From: Curvibacter sp.
Lineage (GTDB): Bacteria; Pseudomonadota; Gammaproteobacteria; Burkholderiales; Burkholderiaceae_C
DNA length: 64,000 bases
Assembly: GCA_004293725.1 (NCBI GenBank)
Contig: REAW01000010.1
Coordinates: 1-64,000 of the forward strand
Reading direction: 5' to 3'
Under the pieces are notes generated by a model, which saw only the letters and a program-made list of their open reading frames with translations, was not told the origin of the DNA and searched no databases. Position 1 is the first letter of the stretch. Every line of letters starts with the position of its first letter. Positions 37,405-45,894 of the stretch are shown in pieces. The position numbers were made by a program, and so were the translations under genes.

Positions 37405-37898
37405 GTATTCTGGCTCTGGATGCGGAGGCGCTGTACCGCGATTTGTTGCGCGGAGTGCAGCAGCTGTGCAACGCCCAAACCCGTTTGGTGGGCATAACCT
37501 CGGGTGGCGCTTGGCTTGCCGAGCGGTTGCAGGCTGATCTGCATTTGCCAGGCAAAGCAGGCGCCATATCGTCTGCCATGCACCGCGACGACTTTGCCCA
37601 GCGCGGCTTGTCGTCAGGCGGACAAACGCAGCTTCCTTTTGATGTCAACGGCGCGCATATCCTGCTTCTGGACGATGTGCTCTACACAGGCCGCACCCTG
37701 CGCGCAGTCATCAACGAGCTGTTTGATTTCGGCCGCCCTGCCTCCGTGCAGCTAGCGGTGCTGGTAGACCGTGGCGGCCGGCAACTGCCCATTCAGCCTG
37801 ATTTCGCGGCGGCACGCGTGAGCGTAGCGTCCACCCAATCCCTGGCCCTGGCGCGCAGCGATACGGGTGTTTTTTCTTTTGACGTTCAGGAAGCCTGA
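37401..37898 (+). CDS. pyrR: PyrR-type uracil phosphoribosyltransferase / pyr regulator
   Basis: The 165-residue type I PRTase has the PRPP-binding motif [17 protein letters not shown] and a C-terminal [14 protein letters not shown] typical of PyrR. PyrR can have UPRTase activity and, in Gram-positive bacteria, regulates pyr mRNA; in betaproteobacteria the regulatory role is inferred. The GTG start overlaps the ruvX stop, and pyrB starts one base after its stop. Confidence 0.9.
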   Translation: MSILALDAEALYRDLLRGVQQLCNAQTRLVGITSGGAWLAERLQADLHLPGKAGAISSAMHRDDFAQRGLSSGGQTQLPFDVNGAHILLLDDVLYTGRTLRAVINELFDFGRPASVQLAVLVDRGGRQLPIQPDFAAARVSVASTQSLALARSDTGVFSFDVQEA

Positions 37899-37899
37899 G

Positions 37900-38871
37900 A
37901 TGCTCTATAAACGCAATCTCCAACTCAATAAACACGGCGAGCTAGTGCATTTGTTGTCCGTGGAGGGCCTGTCCAAAAGCATTCTGACCCACATCCTGGA
38001 TACGGCCTCCAACTTCGTGTCGGTCAATGATCGCGAAGTGAAGAAGGTGCCCCTCTTGCGCGGCAAGAGCGTGTTCAATCTCTTTTTTGAGAACAGCACC
38101 CGCACCCGTACTACTTTTGAAATTGCTGCCACGCGCCTGAGTGCAGACGTTATCAACCTGGATATTGCGCGCTCCAGCGCCTCCAAAGGAGAGTCGCTGC
38201 TGGACACCATCGCAAATCTGTCTGCGATGGCGGCCGACATGTTTGTGGTTCGGCACAGCGAATCTGGCGCGCCCTACCTGATTGCCCAGCATGTTGCGCC
38301 CCATGTGCATGTGATCAACGCCGGTGATGGCCGCCATGCCCACCCCACCCAAGGCTTGCTGGATATGTACACGATCCGGCATTACAAAAAAGACTTTTCC
38401 AACCTTACGGTGGCTATCGTCGGCGATGTACTGCACTCCCGCGTGGCCCGTTCCGACATCCATGCTTTGACCACGCTGGGCTGTGCAGAAGTGCGTGTGG
38501 TGGGGCCCAAAACGCTGGTCCCTTCTGACATGGCGCAAATGGGAGTGCGCGTATGCCACACCCTGGAAGAAGGGATCCGGGATTGTGACGTGATCATCGT
38601 GCTGCGCCTGCAGAACGAGCGCATGAGCGGCGCATTGTTGCCCTCAACGCAAGAGTATTTCAAAAGCTTTGGGCTCACACCGGAGAGGCTCTTGCTCGCC
38701 AAAAATGATGCGATCGTCATGCACCCCGGCCCCATCAACCGTGGCGTGGAGATCGACTCCGCCGTGGTGGATGGGCAACAGAGTGTCATCTTGCCGCAAG
38801 TGACTTTTGGCATTGCCGTACGCATGGCCGTTATGAGCATCGTGGCGGGCAATGACGCCGATCCCCGCTGA
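37900..38871 (+). CDS. pyrB: Aspartate carbamoyltransferase catalytic subunit
   Basis: PyrB condenses carbamoyl phosphate and aspartate. The 323-residue protein has the carbamoyl-phosphate motif [13 protein letters not shown], the [11 protein letters not shown] loop, [11 protein letters not shown] and [12 protein letters not shown]. The N-terminal extension of about ten residues before HLLSVEGLS is typical of the class A (PyrB-PyrC') type. No pyrI is present. A pseudo-dihydroorotase follows. Confidence 0.96.
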   Translation: MLYKRNLQLNKHGELVHLLSVEGLSKSILTHILDTASNFVSVNDREVKKVPLLRGKSVFNLFFENSTRTRTTFEIAATRLSADVINLDIARSSASKGESLLDTIANLSAMAADMFVVRHSESGAPYLIAQHVAPHVHVINAGDGRHAHPTQGLLDMYTIRHYKKDFSNLTVAIVGDVLHSRVARSDIHALTTLGCAEVRVVGPKTLVPSDMAQMGVRVCHTLEEGIRDCDVIIVLRLQNERMSGALLPSTQEYFKSFGLTPERLLLAKNDAIVMHPGPINRGVEIDSAVVDGQQSVILPQVTFGIAVRMAVMSIVAGNDADPR

Positions 38872-38884
38872 GAGAGGAATGAAA

Positions 38885-40177
38885 ATGAACCTGTTGATTC
38901 AAGGCGGCCGCGTCGTGGACCCCTTCAGCGGCACTGACCGTATGGCCGATGTGGCCATTGCCGACGGCCGCATTCTGGCGATCGGTGAAGCGCCCGCGGA
39001 CTTTGTTCCCGAAAAAATCATTTCCGCGCAGGGCTGCGTGGTTGCCCCTGGTCTGGTGGACCTGTGCGCACGTTTGCGCGAGTCGGGCCATCCGCAAGCT
39101 GGCCAACTTAGCAGCGAGCGAGCCGCTGCCATGGCGGGCGGTGTCACCACCTTGGTGTGCCCGCCTGACACCAAGCCCGTACTGGACGAAGCAGGGCTGG
39201 TGGAAATGTTGCATTACCGCACCCAAATTCAGGGTGGGCCGCGTGTACTGCCACTGGGAGCACTGACACGTGCGTTGGCGGGCGAAGTGCTATCGCCAAT
39301 GCAACAGCTTGCCGACGCGGGTTGCGTAGGCTTTAGCCAAGCCGAAGTGCCCTTGGTCAACACCCAAGTGACCCATCGTGCATTGCAGTACGCCAGCACA
39401 TTTGGCTACAGCGTGTGGCTGCGGCCGCAAGAATACCACCTGGGCAAAGGCGTCGCCGCAAGTGGCCCTCTGGCCACACGGATGGGTTTGTCTGGCGTGC
39501 CAGTCGCAGCTGAAACTATTGCCCTGCACACCATCTTTGAATTGGTGCGCACTACCCAAGCTCGCGTGCATTTGTGCCGCATCAGCAGTGCAGCCGGGGT
39601 CGAACTAGTGCGCCAGGCCAAGGCCGAAGGGCTGCCCATTACGTGCGATATCAGCATCAACTCCCTGCACCTGACCGACGTGGATATCGGCTACTTTGAC
39701 AGCCGCATGCGTGTGAACCCACCGTTGCGCCAGCAGCGCGACCGGGATGCCCTGCGCGCTGCGCTGGCAGACGGCACCATTGACGCGCTGGTATCTGACC
39801 ACACACCCGTTGACGAAGACGATAAAGCCTTGCCGTTCGCCGAGAGCGAGCCTGGTGCCACCGGGCTAGAACTGCTGTTGAGTTTGTCGCTCAAATGGGC
39901 GCAAGACAGTCAACTGGGACTTAGCCGTGCGCTGGCCGTTGTCACGAGCCAGGCGGCCCACGTTCTGGGAAGCTGCCCGAGCCCCATGGCCAGTGGTGTA
40001 GGTCGCCTTGCAGTCGGCGGTGTGGCAGATGTGTGTGTGTTCGATCCGCAAGCCGCATGGGTCGTAGACCCTGTCGCACTGCGCAGCCAAGGGCGACACA
40101 CACCGTTTAGTGGCTACGAGCTGCCCGGCTGCGTGCGTACCACCGTAGTGGCGGGCCGTGTGGCCTTCGCGGGCTGA
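38885..40177 (+). CDS. pyrX: Dihydroorotase-like protein PyrC' (probably catalytically inactive)
   Basis: This 430-residue amidohydrolase-fold protein follows pyrB by 13 bases. Active class I dihydroorotases have DxHxHxR after the first strand; here the segment reads VAPGLVDLCARLRESG, so both metal-binding histidines are replaced. SDHTPVDEDDKALPF, LPxGALT-like and MRVNPPLR segments are kept. The pattern matches pseudomonad PyrC', which lacks activity but is needed for assembly of the PyrB dodecamer. An ATG at 38879 is an alternative start but sits on the ribosome binding site GAGAGGA. Confidence 0.88.
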   Translation: MNLLIQGGRVVDPFSGTDRMADVAIADGRILAIGEAPADFVPEKIISAQGCVVAPGLVDLCARLRESGHPQAGQLSSERAAAMAGGVTTLVCPPDTKPVLDEAGLVEMLHYRTQIQGGPRVLPLGALTRALAGEVLSPMQQLADAGCVGFSQAEVPLVNTQVTHRALQYASTFGYSVWLRPQEYHLGKGVAASGPLATRMGLSGVPVAAETIALHTIFELVRTTQARVHLCRISSAAGVELVRQAKAEGLPITCDISINSLHLTDVDIGYFDSRMRVNPPLRQQRDRDALRAALADGTIDALVSDHTPVDEDDKALPFAESEPGATGLELLLSLSLKWAQDSQLGLSRALAVVTSQAAHVLGSCPSPMASGVGRLAVGGVADVCVFDPQAAWVVDPVALRSQGRHTPFSGYELPGCVRTTVVAGRVAFAG

Positions 40178-40180
40178 TTC

Positions 40181-40936
40181 ATGGCGCGCCTCGTGGCCTG
40201 TTGGCGGTTTCTGCGTGTGCTCATCCATCTGTTGACAGGCGCCTGGCGCATTCGGTGGGAGTTTCCAGGCCTTCAGCAGCCCCAGCGTGATGCGCAGGTT
40301 CAGGCTTGGGCCCAGGAAATGCTTGCGCGATTAGCTATCAAATTGGTAGTGAACGGCCACCCACCTGCAGTGGGCCCTGTGCTGCTGGTGTCCAACCATA
40401 TCTCCTGGCTTGATATTGTTGTGATGCACGCCGCCCGGCACTGCCGGTTTGTCTCCAAGGCGTCGGTTCAGCATTGGCCCATCGTGGGCACCTTGGCCAA
40501 TGGAGCCGGAACGCTCTATATTGAGCGCGAATCCCGCCGCGATGCCATGCGCGTGGTGCATCACATGGCCGAACGGCTGGCTGCAGGTGATGTGTTGGCC
40601 GTGTTTCCTGAAGGCACCACGGGGGACGGATCGACGGTATTGCCCTTTCACGCAAATATGTTGCAAGCTGCCATCGCAGCGCAGGTTCCGGTACAGCCTG
40701 TAGGTCTGCATTTTTGCGACGGCGCAACCGGACAACAAAGCTTTGCGCCGTGTTACATCGGGGAAGACAGTTTGCTCACTTCCCTATGGCGCACGCTGAA
40801 AACACAAGACCTGCATGCGGTAGTGAGTTTTGGCACCGCGCAGATGCCGCAGGGGCGTGACCGTCGAGCTTGGGCGACTGATTTGCACCAAGCCGTGGTG
40901 GACTTGCGCCTCGTAGTCAGGCCACCAGCCGGTTGA
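40181..40936 (+). CDS. plsC: 1-acyl-sn-glycerol-3-phosphate acyltransferase
   Basis: PlsC makes phosphatidic acid from lysophosphatidic acid at the inner membrane. The 251-residue protein has an N-terminal hydrophobic helix, catalytic NHISWLD near residue 72, and the substrate-binding FPEGTTGDG near residue 145. It follows pyrC' by three bases. A sequence resembling the dispersed repeat falls inside it (residues about 46-57). Its last 20 bases overlap the convergent ABC ATPase gene. Confidence 0.9.
   Translation: MARLVACWRFLRVLIHLLTGAWRIRWEFPGLQQPQRDAQVQAWAQEMLARLAIKLVVNGHPPAVGPVLLVSNHISWLDIVVMHAARHCRFVSKASVQHWPIVGTLANGAGTLYIERESRRDAMRVVHHMAERLAAGDVLAVFPEGTTGDGSTVLPFHANMLQAAIAAQVPVQPVGLHFCDGATGQQSFAPCYIGEDSLLTSLWRTLKTQDLHAVVSFGTAQMPQGRDRRAWATDLHQAVVDLRLVVRPPAG
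40315..40350 (+). repeat. Possible dispersed repeat copy 7 inside plsC
   Basis: GGAAATGCTTGCGCGATTAG followed by CTATCAAATTGGTAGT keeps the family order (GGAA, TGCGCGA, TAGCTAT, A-rich, TAG). The right arm is diverged, so it could be coincidental. It encodes EMLARLAIKLVV. Confidence 0.35.
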
Positions 40937-41987
40937 ATGTCACCACATGGTCGACCTGCGGACGAATGCCAATCCATTCGCCCAGTTTGTGGTCATGGTG
41001 GCTGGGCACGTGGGCCATCACCGTGAGGCCACTCTGCAAGCGCAAGGTGTACAGAAATTCCGAGCCCCGAAACGCCTTGCGCACAATCTCCGCCTTCACG
41101 GGGGCATGGTCGTCGTGCACGATGTCGTCTGCCCTCAGCAGCACATCACACTCCCCTTGCGGGTAGGCGCTGGGCAAAGGGCATTCGCTCACATCTTGCA
41201 ACGGCCCCAGCGGCGTATGCACCACGGGCTCGCCGTTTTCCAAGGCAATGTGCGCAGGCGCAAACACCCCGTGGCCAATGAAGTCGGCTACAAAACGGGT
41301 GGCCGGGCGATGGTATAGCGTATAGGCGTCGTCCCATTGGTGCAGCGCACCTTCGTGCATTACCCCGATCATGTCGCCAATGGCAAATGCTTCCATCTGG
41401 TCATGGGTAACGAAGAGTGCTGTTGCGCCTGCCGTCTTGAGAATGCTGCGCACCTCGTGCGCCAGGCGCTCCCGCAGGTCTACATCCAGGTTGGAAAATG
41501 GTTCGTCCAGCAATAGCAACTGGGGGCGAGGTGCCAGCGCACGGGCCAGGGCGACACGCTGTTGCTGCCCGCCCGACAACTCGTGGGGGAAACGAAGCTC
41601 TTGGCCAGATAGACCGACCCACTCCAGCACCTCGGCTACGCGCTGGCGGCGTTGCGCAGCGGGCAGTTGGTGGATGCCAAAGCCTACGTTGCGGGCCACA
41701 TCCAGGTGAGGGAAGAGGGCGTAGTCCTGGAACACCATGCCAATGCGGCGCTCCTGCGCCGGAACGCTGTTATGCGCCGAACTGACCAGCTCACCGCCCA
41801 GGCGAATGTGCCCACCACTGGCGGGCTCCAGCCCCGCCACCGCGCGCAGCAAGGTCGTTTTGCCACAGCCAGAGGGGCCAATCAACACCCCAATGTCTCC
41901 TGCCCGCAAGTCCAGCGACGTGTTTCGCACTGCAGCTTGGGCGCGGCCTGGGTAGTGCACCTGAAGGTGAGAGACTTCTAAGAACAT
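40917..41987 (-). CDS. fbpC: Ferric iron-type ABC transporter ATP-binding protein (FbpC-like)
   Basis: The 356-residue ATPase has Walker A GPSGCGKTT, Q-loop FQDYALFPH, signature LSGGQQQR, Walker B LLLLDEPFSNLD, the H-loop VTHDQMEA and a C-terminal TOBE-like regulatory domain. Its overall look is FbpC/AfuC (Fe3+) rather than sugar or polyamine. It is divergent from the permease gene at 42058, with a possible Fur box between them. No periplasmic binding protein lies nearby. Confidence 0.85.
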   Translation of the reverse strand: MFLEVSHLQVHYPGRAQAAVRNTSLDLRAGDIGVLIGPSGCGKTTLLRAVAGLEPASGGHIRLGGELVSSAHNSVPAQERRIGMVFQDYALFPHLDVARNVGFGIHQLPAAQRRQRVAEVLEWVGLSGQELRFPHELSGGQQQRVALARALAPRPQLLLLDEPFSNLDVDLRERLAHEVRSILKTAGATALFVTHDQMEAFAIGDMIGVMHEGALHQWDDAYTLYHRPATRFVADFIGHGVFAPAHIALENGEPVVHTPLGPLQDVSECPLPSAYPQGECDVLLRADDIVHDDHAPVKAEIVRKAFRGSEFLYTLRLQSGLTVMAHVPSHHDHKLGEWIGIRPQVDHVVTFNRLVA

Positions 41988-42000
41988 AAAAGCATTGTAG

Positions 42001-42020
42001 ATGCTTACAATTCTCATTTA
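42001..42020. promoter_or_regulatory. Possible Fur box between fbpC and fbpB
   Basis: On the minus strand the sequence TAAATGAGAATTGTAAGCAT has a well-conserved left half of the Fur consensus (AATGAGAAT) and a weaker right half. Its position between divergent iron-type transporter genes supports iron control. The assignment is by eye only. Confidence 0.35.
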
Positions 42021-42057
42021 GAGCCTATCTATCCCCACCACAAACTTCCCCGCCTTT

Positions 42058-43680
42058 ATGAATTTCTCGCGTCTCGCGCGCCTCCCGTTGTTTGTGCTTT
42101 TGGTGGCGCTACTGTTGCCGGTGGTGGCGGTGTTCGGTGCCTGGTTGCCTTGGGGCGAGTCGGGCGCGCAGTCGTTGCAGATCGTGCAGGAGATGGCACG
42201 CACGGTGCTGCCCGAGTACGCAGCGACCACCGTGCAGTTGTGCCTGATGGTGGGAGTGGGTGTTGTGCTGGTGGGACTGGGGACCGCAGCGGCTGTCACG
42301 TTGTTCGATTTTCCTGGCCGCCGTGTTTTTGAGTGGGCCCTATTGCTCCCGTTGGCCATGCCTGCCTACGTGGTGGCCTACGCATATACCGATTTCTTGC
42401 AGTTCAGCGGCCCTCTGCAAACGAGCGTGCGTGCGTGGCTGCAGGTGGAGGGGCGGGTGTTCCCCGAGGTGCGTAGCGTCGGCGGCGCGGCTTGGGTGTT
42501 CACCTTTGTGCTCTACCCCTATGTATACCTGCTGGCACGTACTGCCCTGTCCGAGCGTGCCAGTCACCTAATGGAAGCGGCCCGGCTTATGGGCGCAAGC
42601 TTGGGGCGACGCATGGCCGTGGTGGCATTGCCGTTGGCGCGCCCCGCCGTGGCCGCTGGTGTGGCGCTGGCGCTCATGGAGGTGTTGGCAGATTTTGGCG
42701 TCTCCAGTTACTTCGGAATCCAGACCTTTACTGCCGGCATCTACAAAGCCTGGCTGGCCATGGACAACCGCATTGCCGCAGCCCAACTCGCCACCTTACT
42801 GCTGGCGCTGGTTGCACTTTTGTTGTGGCTAGAGCAACGCGCGCAGGCGCGCATGCGCTTTGCAACCGGTAACGCTGCACACGCAAATGCTGCCGATGCG
42901 CAACCCCTGCGCCTGGCCGGGAGTCGCGCCTGTTGGGCTTGGCTGGTGTGTGCCTTGCCCATCCTTATGGGGTTTGTACTGCCAGTGCTGTTTATGCTGC
43001 GCCCGTTGTGGGTGGAGCACAACGCGCTGCCCTGGGGCCGCTTTGGCGAATGGGCCCTCAACAGCGTGCGCTTGGCGGGTATCACGAGTCTTCTGGCGGT
43101 GGGCATTGCAATGGCGCTGGCCTTTGGTGCCCGGCGCAGCCGCCACTGGGCCCCTCGTGTGGCAGTCCAACTGGCCGGTTTGGGGTATGCCATTCCCGGC
43201 GCTGTGGTGGTGGTGGGCTTGCTGCTGCCGGTGGGTTGGCTGCAGGCCTGGCAACCTGATTGGCAGGTCGGGTATTTCGTCACCGCCACTGCGTTGGGTA
43301 TCGTCTGGGCCTATCTGGTGCGCTTTTGTGCGGTAGCACTGCAGTCGTTGCAAAGTGGCTACGCGCGCATTCCTGCCAGCATGGACGACGCTGCCCATAT
43401 GCTGGGAACCAGCGATTTGGGTACCCTGGTTCGTGTGCACTGGCCGCTGTTGCGTCGCTCTACCGCAGCGGCTGCACTTTTGGTCTTTGTGGATGTCATG
43501 AAAGAACTCCCCGCTACCTTGGTGCTGCGGCCCTTTAACAGCGACACACTGGCAGTGGTGGCGTACCAATTGGCCCGTGATGAGCGACTGGGCGAGGCCG
43601 CCGTCCCTAGCTTGGCGCTGGTGCTGGTTGGGCTCATCCCGGTCGTCATGCTAAGTCGCACCTTGCGCAACAAGGTTTAA
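42058..43680 (+). CDS. fbpB: Ferric iron-type ABC transporter permease (FbpB-like)
   Basis: This 540-residue protein is a fused permease with two binding-protein-dependent transport modules and about twelve transmembrane helices. EAA-loop motifs are EAARLMGASLGRRMAVVALP near residue 178 and DDAAHMLGTSDLGTLVRVHW near residue 445. The two-module architecture is typical of the FbpB/ThiP group; the divergent FbpC-like ATPase favours iron. The cognate binding protein must be encoded elsewhere. Confidence 0.85.
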   Translation: MNFSRLARLPLFVLLVALLLPVVAVFGAWLPWGESGAQSLQIVQEMARTVLPEYAATTVQLCLMVGVGVVLVGLGTAAAVTLFDFPGRRVFEWALLLPLAMPAYVVAYAYTDFLQFSGPLQTSVRAWLQVEGRVFPEVRSVGGAAWVFTFVLYPYVYLLARTALSERASHLMEAARLMGASLGRRMAVVALPLARPAVAAGVALALMEVLADFGVSSYFGIQTFTAGIYKAWLAMDNRIAAAQLATLLLALVALLLWLEQRAQARMRFATGNAAHANAADAQPLRLAGSRACWAWLVCALPILMGFVLPVLFMLRPLWVEHNALPWGRFGEWALNSVRLAGITSLLAVGIAMALAFGARRSRHWAPRVAVQLAGLGYAIPGAVVVVGLLLPVGWLQAWQPDWQVGYFVTATALGIVWAYLVRFCAVALQSLQSGYARIPASMDDAAHMLGTSDLGTLVRVHWPLLRRSTAAAALLVFVDVMKELPATLVLRPFNSDTLAVVAYQLARDERLGEAAVPSLALVLVGLIPVVMLSRTLRNKV

Positions 43681-43706
43681 GCATAAAAAATGCCTTAAAC
43701 CCAGGT

Positions 43707-43746
43707 GGAATATGCGCAAGTAGCTATAAAATAAATAGCATATTCC
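43707..43746 (+). repeat. Dispersed palindromic repeat, copy 8 (most complete)
   Basis: GGAATATGC and GCATATTCC form a 9-bp outer stem around CGCAAG and the inner hairpin GCTAT, AAAATAA, ATAGC. This is the fullest copy and shows nested symmetry. It lies between convergent fbpB and msrA, so it may also end transcription. Confidence 0.7.
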
Positions 43747-43762
43747 AGTCGCTCAGAATCAA

Positions 43763-44392
43763 CTACTTTGTTGCTGGTTTGCCCCAGAGTTGCTGCAGTC
43801 GCGCATCTCGGCCGCAACTGGTCCGGTAGTACTTGTAGCGCACAGGATTCTTGAGGTAGTAATCTTGGTGGTAGTCTTCCGCCGGGTAAAAGGTGGTGGC
43901 CAACACAATCTCAGTCACGATAGGTTCTTTGAACGGTTTGGATTTTTCCAACGCGACTTTTGAACTCTGAGCCACTTTGAGTTGCTCCGCATTCAAGGCA
44001 AAGATCGCGCTGCGGTAGGGGTTGCCCCGGTCGCAAAACTGCTGGTCTTTGGTGGTCGGATCAATGGTTCGCCAAAAGTGCTCGACCAATTGGGAATAGC
44101 TGACCTTGTTGGGATCGAACACGATCTCTACTACCTCGGCATGGCCGGTATCCTTGGTCGAAACTTGTTCGTAGGTGGGATTGGCAGTCCGGCCGCCGGT
44201 GTACCCCGAGACGGTGGAAAGCACCCCAGGTACCTTGTCAAAATCGGACTCCACACACCAGAAACAGCCGCCTGCAAACACCGCCTTGGCCGTAGCTGGT
44301 GCGGGGGCAGCAGTTTGTGCCATGGACGTGGCAGCAATGCCTACAGTCAAACCCGCAGCCAATGCTCGAATAGTGCGCTTTATCGTGTTCAT
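43763..44392 (-). CDS. msrA: Exported peptide methionine sulfoxide reductase MsrA
   Basis: MsrA reduces the S-epimer of methionine sulfoxide. The 209-residue protein starts with a signal peptide (MNTIKRTIRALAAGLTVGIA, cleavage near SMAQ). The mature enzyme has the catalytic GGCFWCVESDFDKVPGV and a C-terminal YYRTSCGRDARL with a resolving cysteine. It follows msrB with a four-base overlap, giving a periplasmic MsrA/MsrB pair. Confidence 0.93.
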   Translation of the reverse strand: MNTIKRTIRALAAGLTVGIAATSMAQTAAPAPATAKAVFAGGCFWCVESDFDKVPGVLSTVSGYTGGRTANPTYEQVSTKDTGHAEVVEIVFDPNKVSYSQLVEHFWRTIDPTTKDQQFCDRGNPYRSAIFALNAEQLKVAQSSKVALEKSKPFKEPIVTEIVLATTFYPAEDYHQDYYLKNPVRYKYYRTSCGRDARLQQLWGKPATK

Positions 44393-44868
44393 GCGGCCAC
44401 CACAAATTTGAGCGCCACCCCGTTATTGCAGTACCGTAACCCGGTTGGCTTGGGGCCGTCATCAAACACATGGCCATGGTGCCCACCGCACCGCGCGCAG
44501 TGGTACTCTTTGCGCGGATAGACCATTTTGAAATCGGTTTTTGTTTTCAACGTTCCCGGCAAGTGATCAAAAAAGCTGGGCCACCCGGTTCCGCTGTCGT
44601 ACTTGGTGGTGGAGTCGAACAGGGCCAAGTCGCAGCCCACGCAATGGTAGATGCCCTTGCGCTTCTCCATATTCAGTGGGCTGGTGCCAGCGCGCTCAGT
44701 TCCTTCTTGCCGCAGCACTTGAAACTGCGCCGGTGTCAGCCGCTTCTGCCATTCGGCGTCCGTCAGGCGCAAGGGCGTGATGGCGCTAGCCGGGGTCGGT
44801 CCCTGTGCGGCAACTTGGTGACCCAGACCCAGCAAGCTGAGCAGAGAGATTGTCGAGCGTCGATTCAT
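44389..44868 (-). CDS. msrB: Exported peptide methionine sulfoxide reductase MsrB
   Basis: MsrB reduces the R-epimer. The 159-residue precursor has an N-terminal NRRSTISLLSLLGLGHQVAA leader, which looks Tat-like because of the RR pair. It has the two zinc-binding CxxC pairs (HCVGC and HCARC), GTGWPSF and the catalytic cysteine in LRYCNNGVALKF. Its stop overlaps the msrA start by four bases, so the pair is translationally coupled. Confidence 0.92.
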   Translation of the reverse strand: MNRRSTISLLSLLGLGHQVAAQGPTPASAITPLRLTDAEWQKRLTPAQFQVLRQEGTERAGTSPLNMEKRKGIYHCVGCDLALFDSTTKYDSGTGWPSFFDHLPGTLKTKTDFKMVYPRKEYHCARCGGHHGHVFDDGPKPTGLRYCNNGVALKFVVAA

Positions 44869-45019
44869 GATGTACCTTTTCGTTGCGTTTACTAGCGTTG
44901 GTCGCGGCAGTCCAGTAAATCTTTCACGGTGCAGTCATTTTGCTTGGAATTGCATGTCGACGTGTTTTTGGGGGGATGCAACAACGCTGGTAGGTCCCAA
45001 AGGATGAAATTGCGTGTAT

Positions 45020-45826
45020 CTACGGGTTGCAATGTTCGCAGCGTGCCGCAGATACGCTGGCTTGGACCACAACTTCTTCGCTGTAGCCGCAGGCATTGCA
45101 TGTAGTTTTTTTTGCCCGCACCGCAGCCGTTACAAAACCGCAGCTTTCGCAAACCGCCCCCGTGATGGGCGAAATTTCGCCATAGCCAGGGCACTGGCAG
45201 GAGGGGCAAGGGCATTGCAATAGCCGAGAGAGTTCTTGGGCGCAAAGCGCAATCATGGCCATGCGTGTCGGATTGCGGTGAGCCCGCATATCCGTCTCCA
45301 GCCAGAGGGGCCCAGATTTGAGAGCTATTCCCACTTGATGCTCCAATGCCTGCCAGTCAGCGCAGTCTTTGGAAAAACCAATTTGTCCAGGCTTGCCCAC
45401 TACCATCCCATGTGACGGAAATCCAACCTCAATGGCGAATTCCCTTGCCTGCTCCCAAGTGGTAATGGTGCGTTGTTCGTAGTTGGTAGCAGCACCTTGG
45501 GTGAACGCGACGACCGGCCGTTGTTCCTGGGCGTCCCACCACACCAGCACTTCGCGGGCCCAAGCGGTAAGACCGACAAACGGGTCGGGGCCGAAGCTTC
45601 CTTCGCTGCCCAAACCATAGCGTGAACCGCTGAGTTCAGTGGCTTTTCGGGCTTTGATCTGGGCTGCGTCAATTTGGCTACCTTTGCGGGCGAACTCGCC
45701 TGTAAAGGTACCAAGGGTGTCGGTGTCAAATTCGTCCACCGTATGAACCACATATCCCGCTTGCAGCAAATGCGATCGCACCGCAGCCTCTTTGCCGTGC
45801 CGTGTCAAGAGTGCGATTGTTGTCAT
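45020..45826 (-). CDS. DUF6671-like protein with C-terminal zinc ribbons
   Basis: The 268-residue protein begins IALLTRHGKEAAVRSHLLQ and has FTGEFARKGSQIDAA and GSEGSFGPDPF, which I associate with DUF6671. The last 60 residues contain five CxxC-type cysteine pairs (CPSC, CESC, CNAC, CEHC and CPCP), consistent with zinc ribbons. Function is unknown to me. The start at 45826 is preferred because it begins the conserved region. It is monocistronic between msrB and a TauE/SafE gene. Confidence 0.7.
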   Translation of the reverse strand: MTTIALLTRHGKEAAVRSHLLQAGYVVHTVDEFDTDTLGTFTGEFARKGSQIDAAQIKARKATELSGSRYGLGSEGSFGPDPFVGLTAWAREVLVWWDAQEQRPVVAFTQGAATNYEQRTITTWEQAREFAIEVGFPSHGMVVGKPGQIGFSKDCADWQALEHQVGIALKSGPLWLETDMRAHRNPTRMAMIALCAQELSRLLQCPCPSCQCPGYGEISPITGAVCESCGFVTAAVRAKKTTCNACGYSEEVVVQASVSAARCEHCNP

Positions 45827-45894
45827 GAATGGGTTGCTTGACGCGTCTGGCACCTCGTTGGTTGACAGACTTTCGTCGAAGATCAGGAATAACG

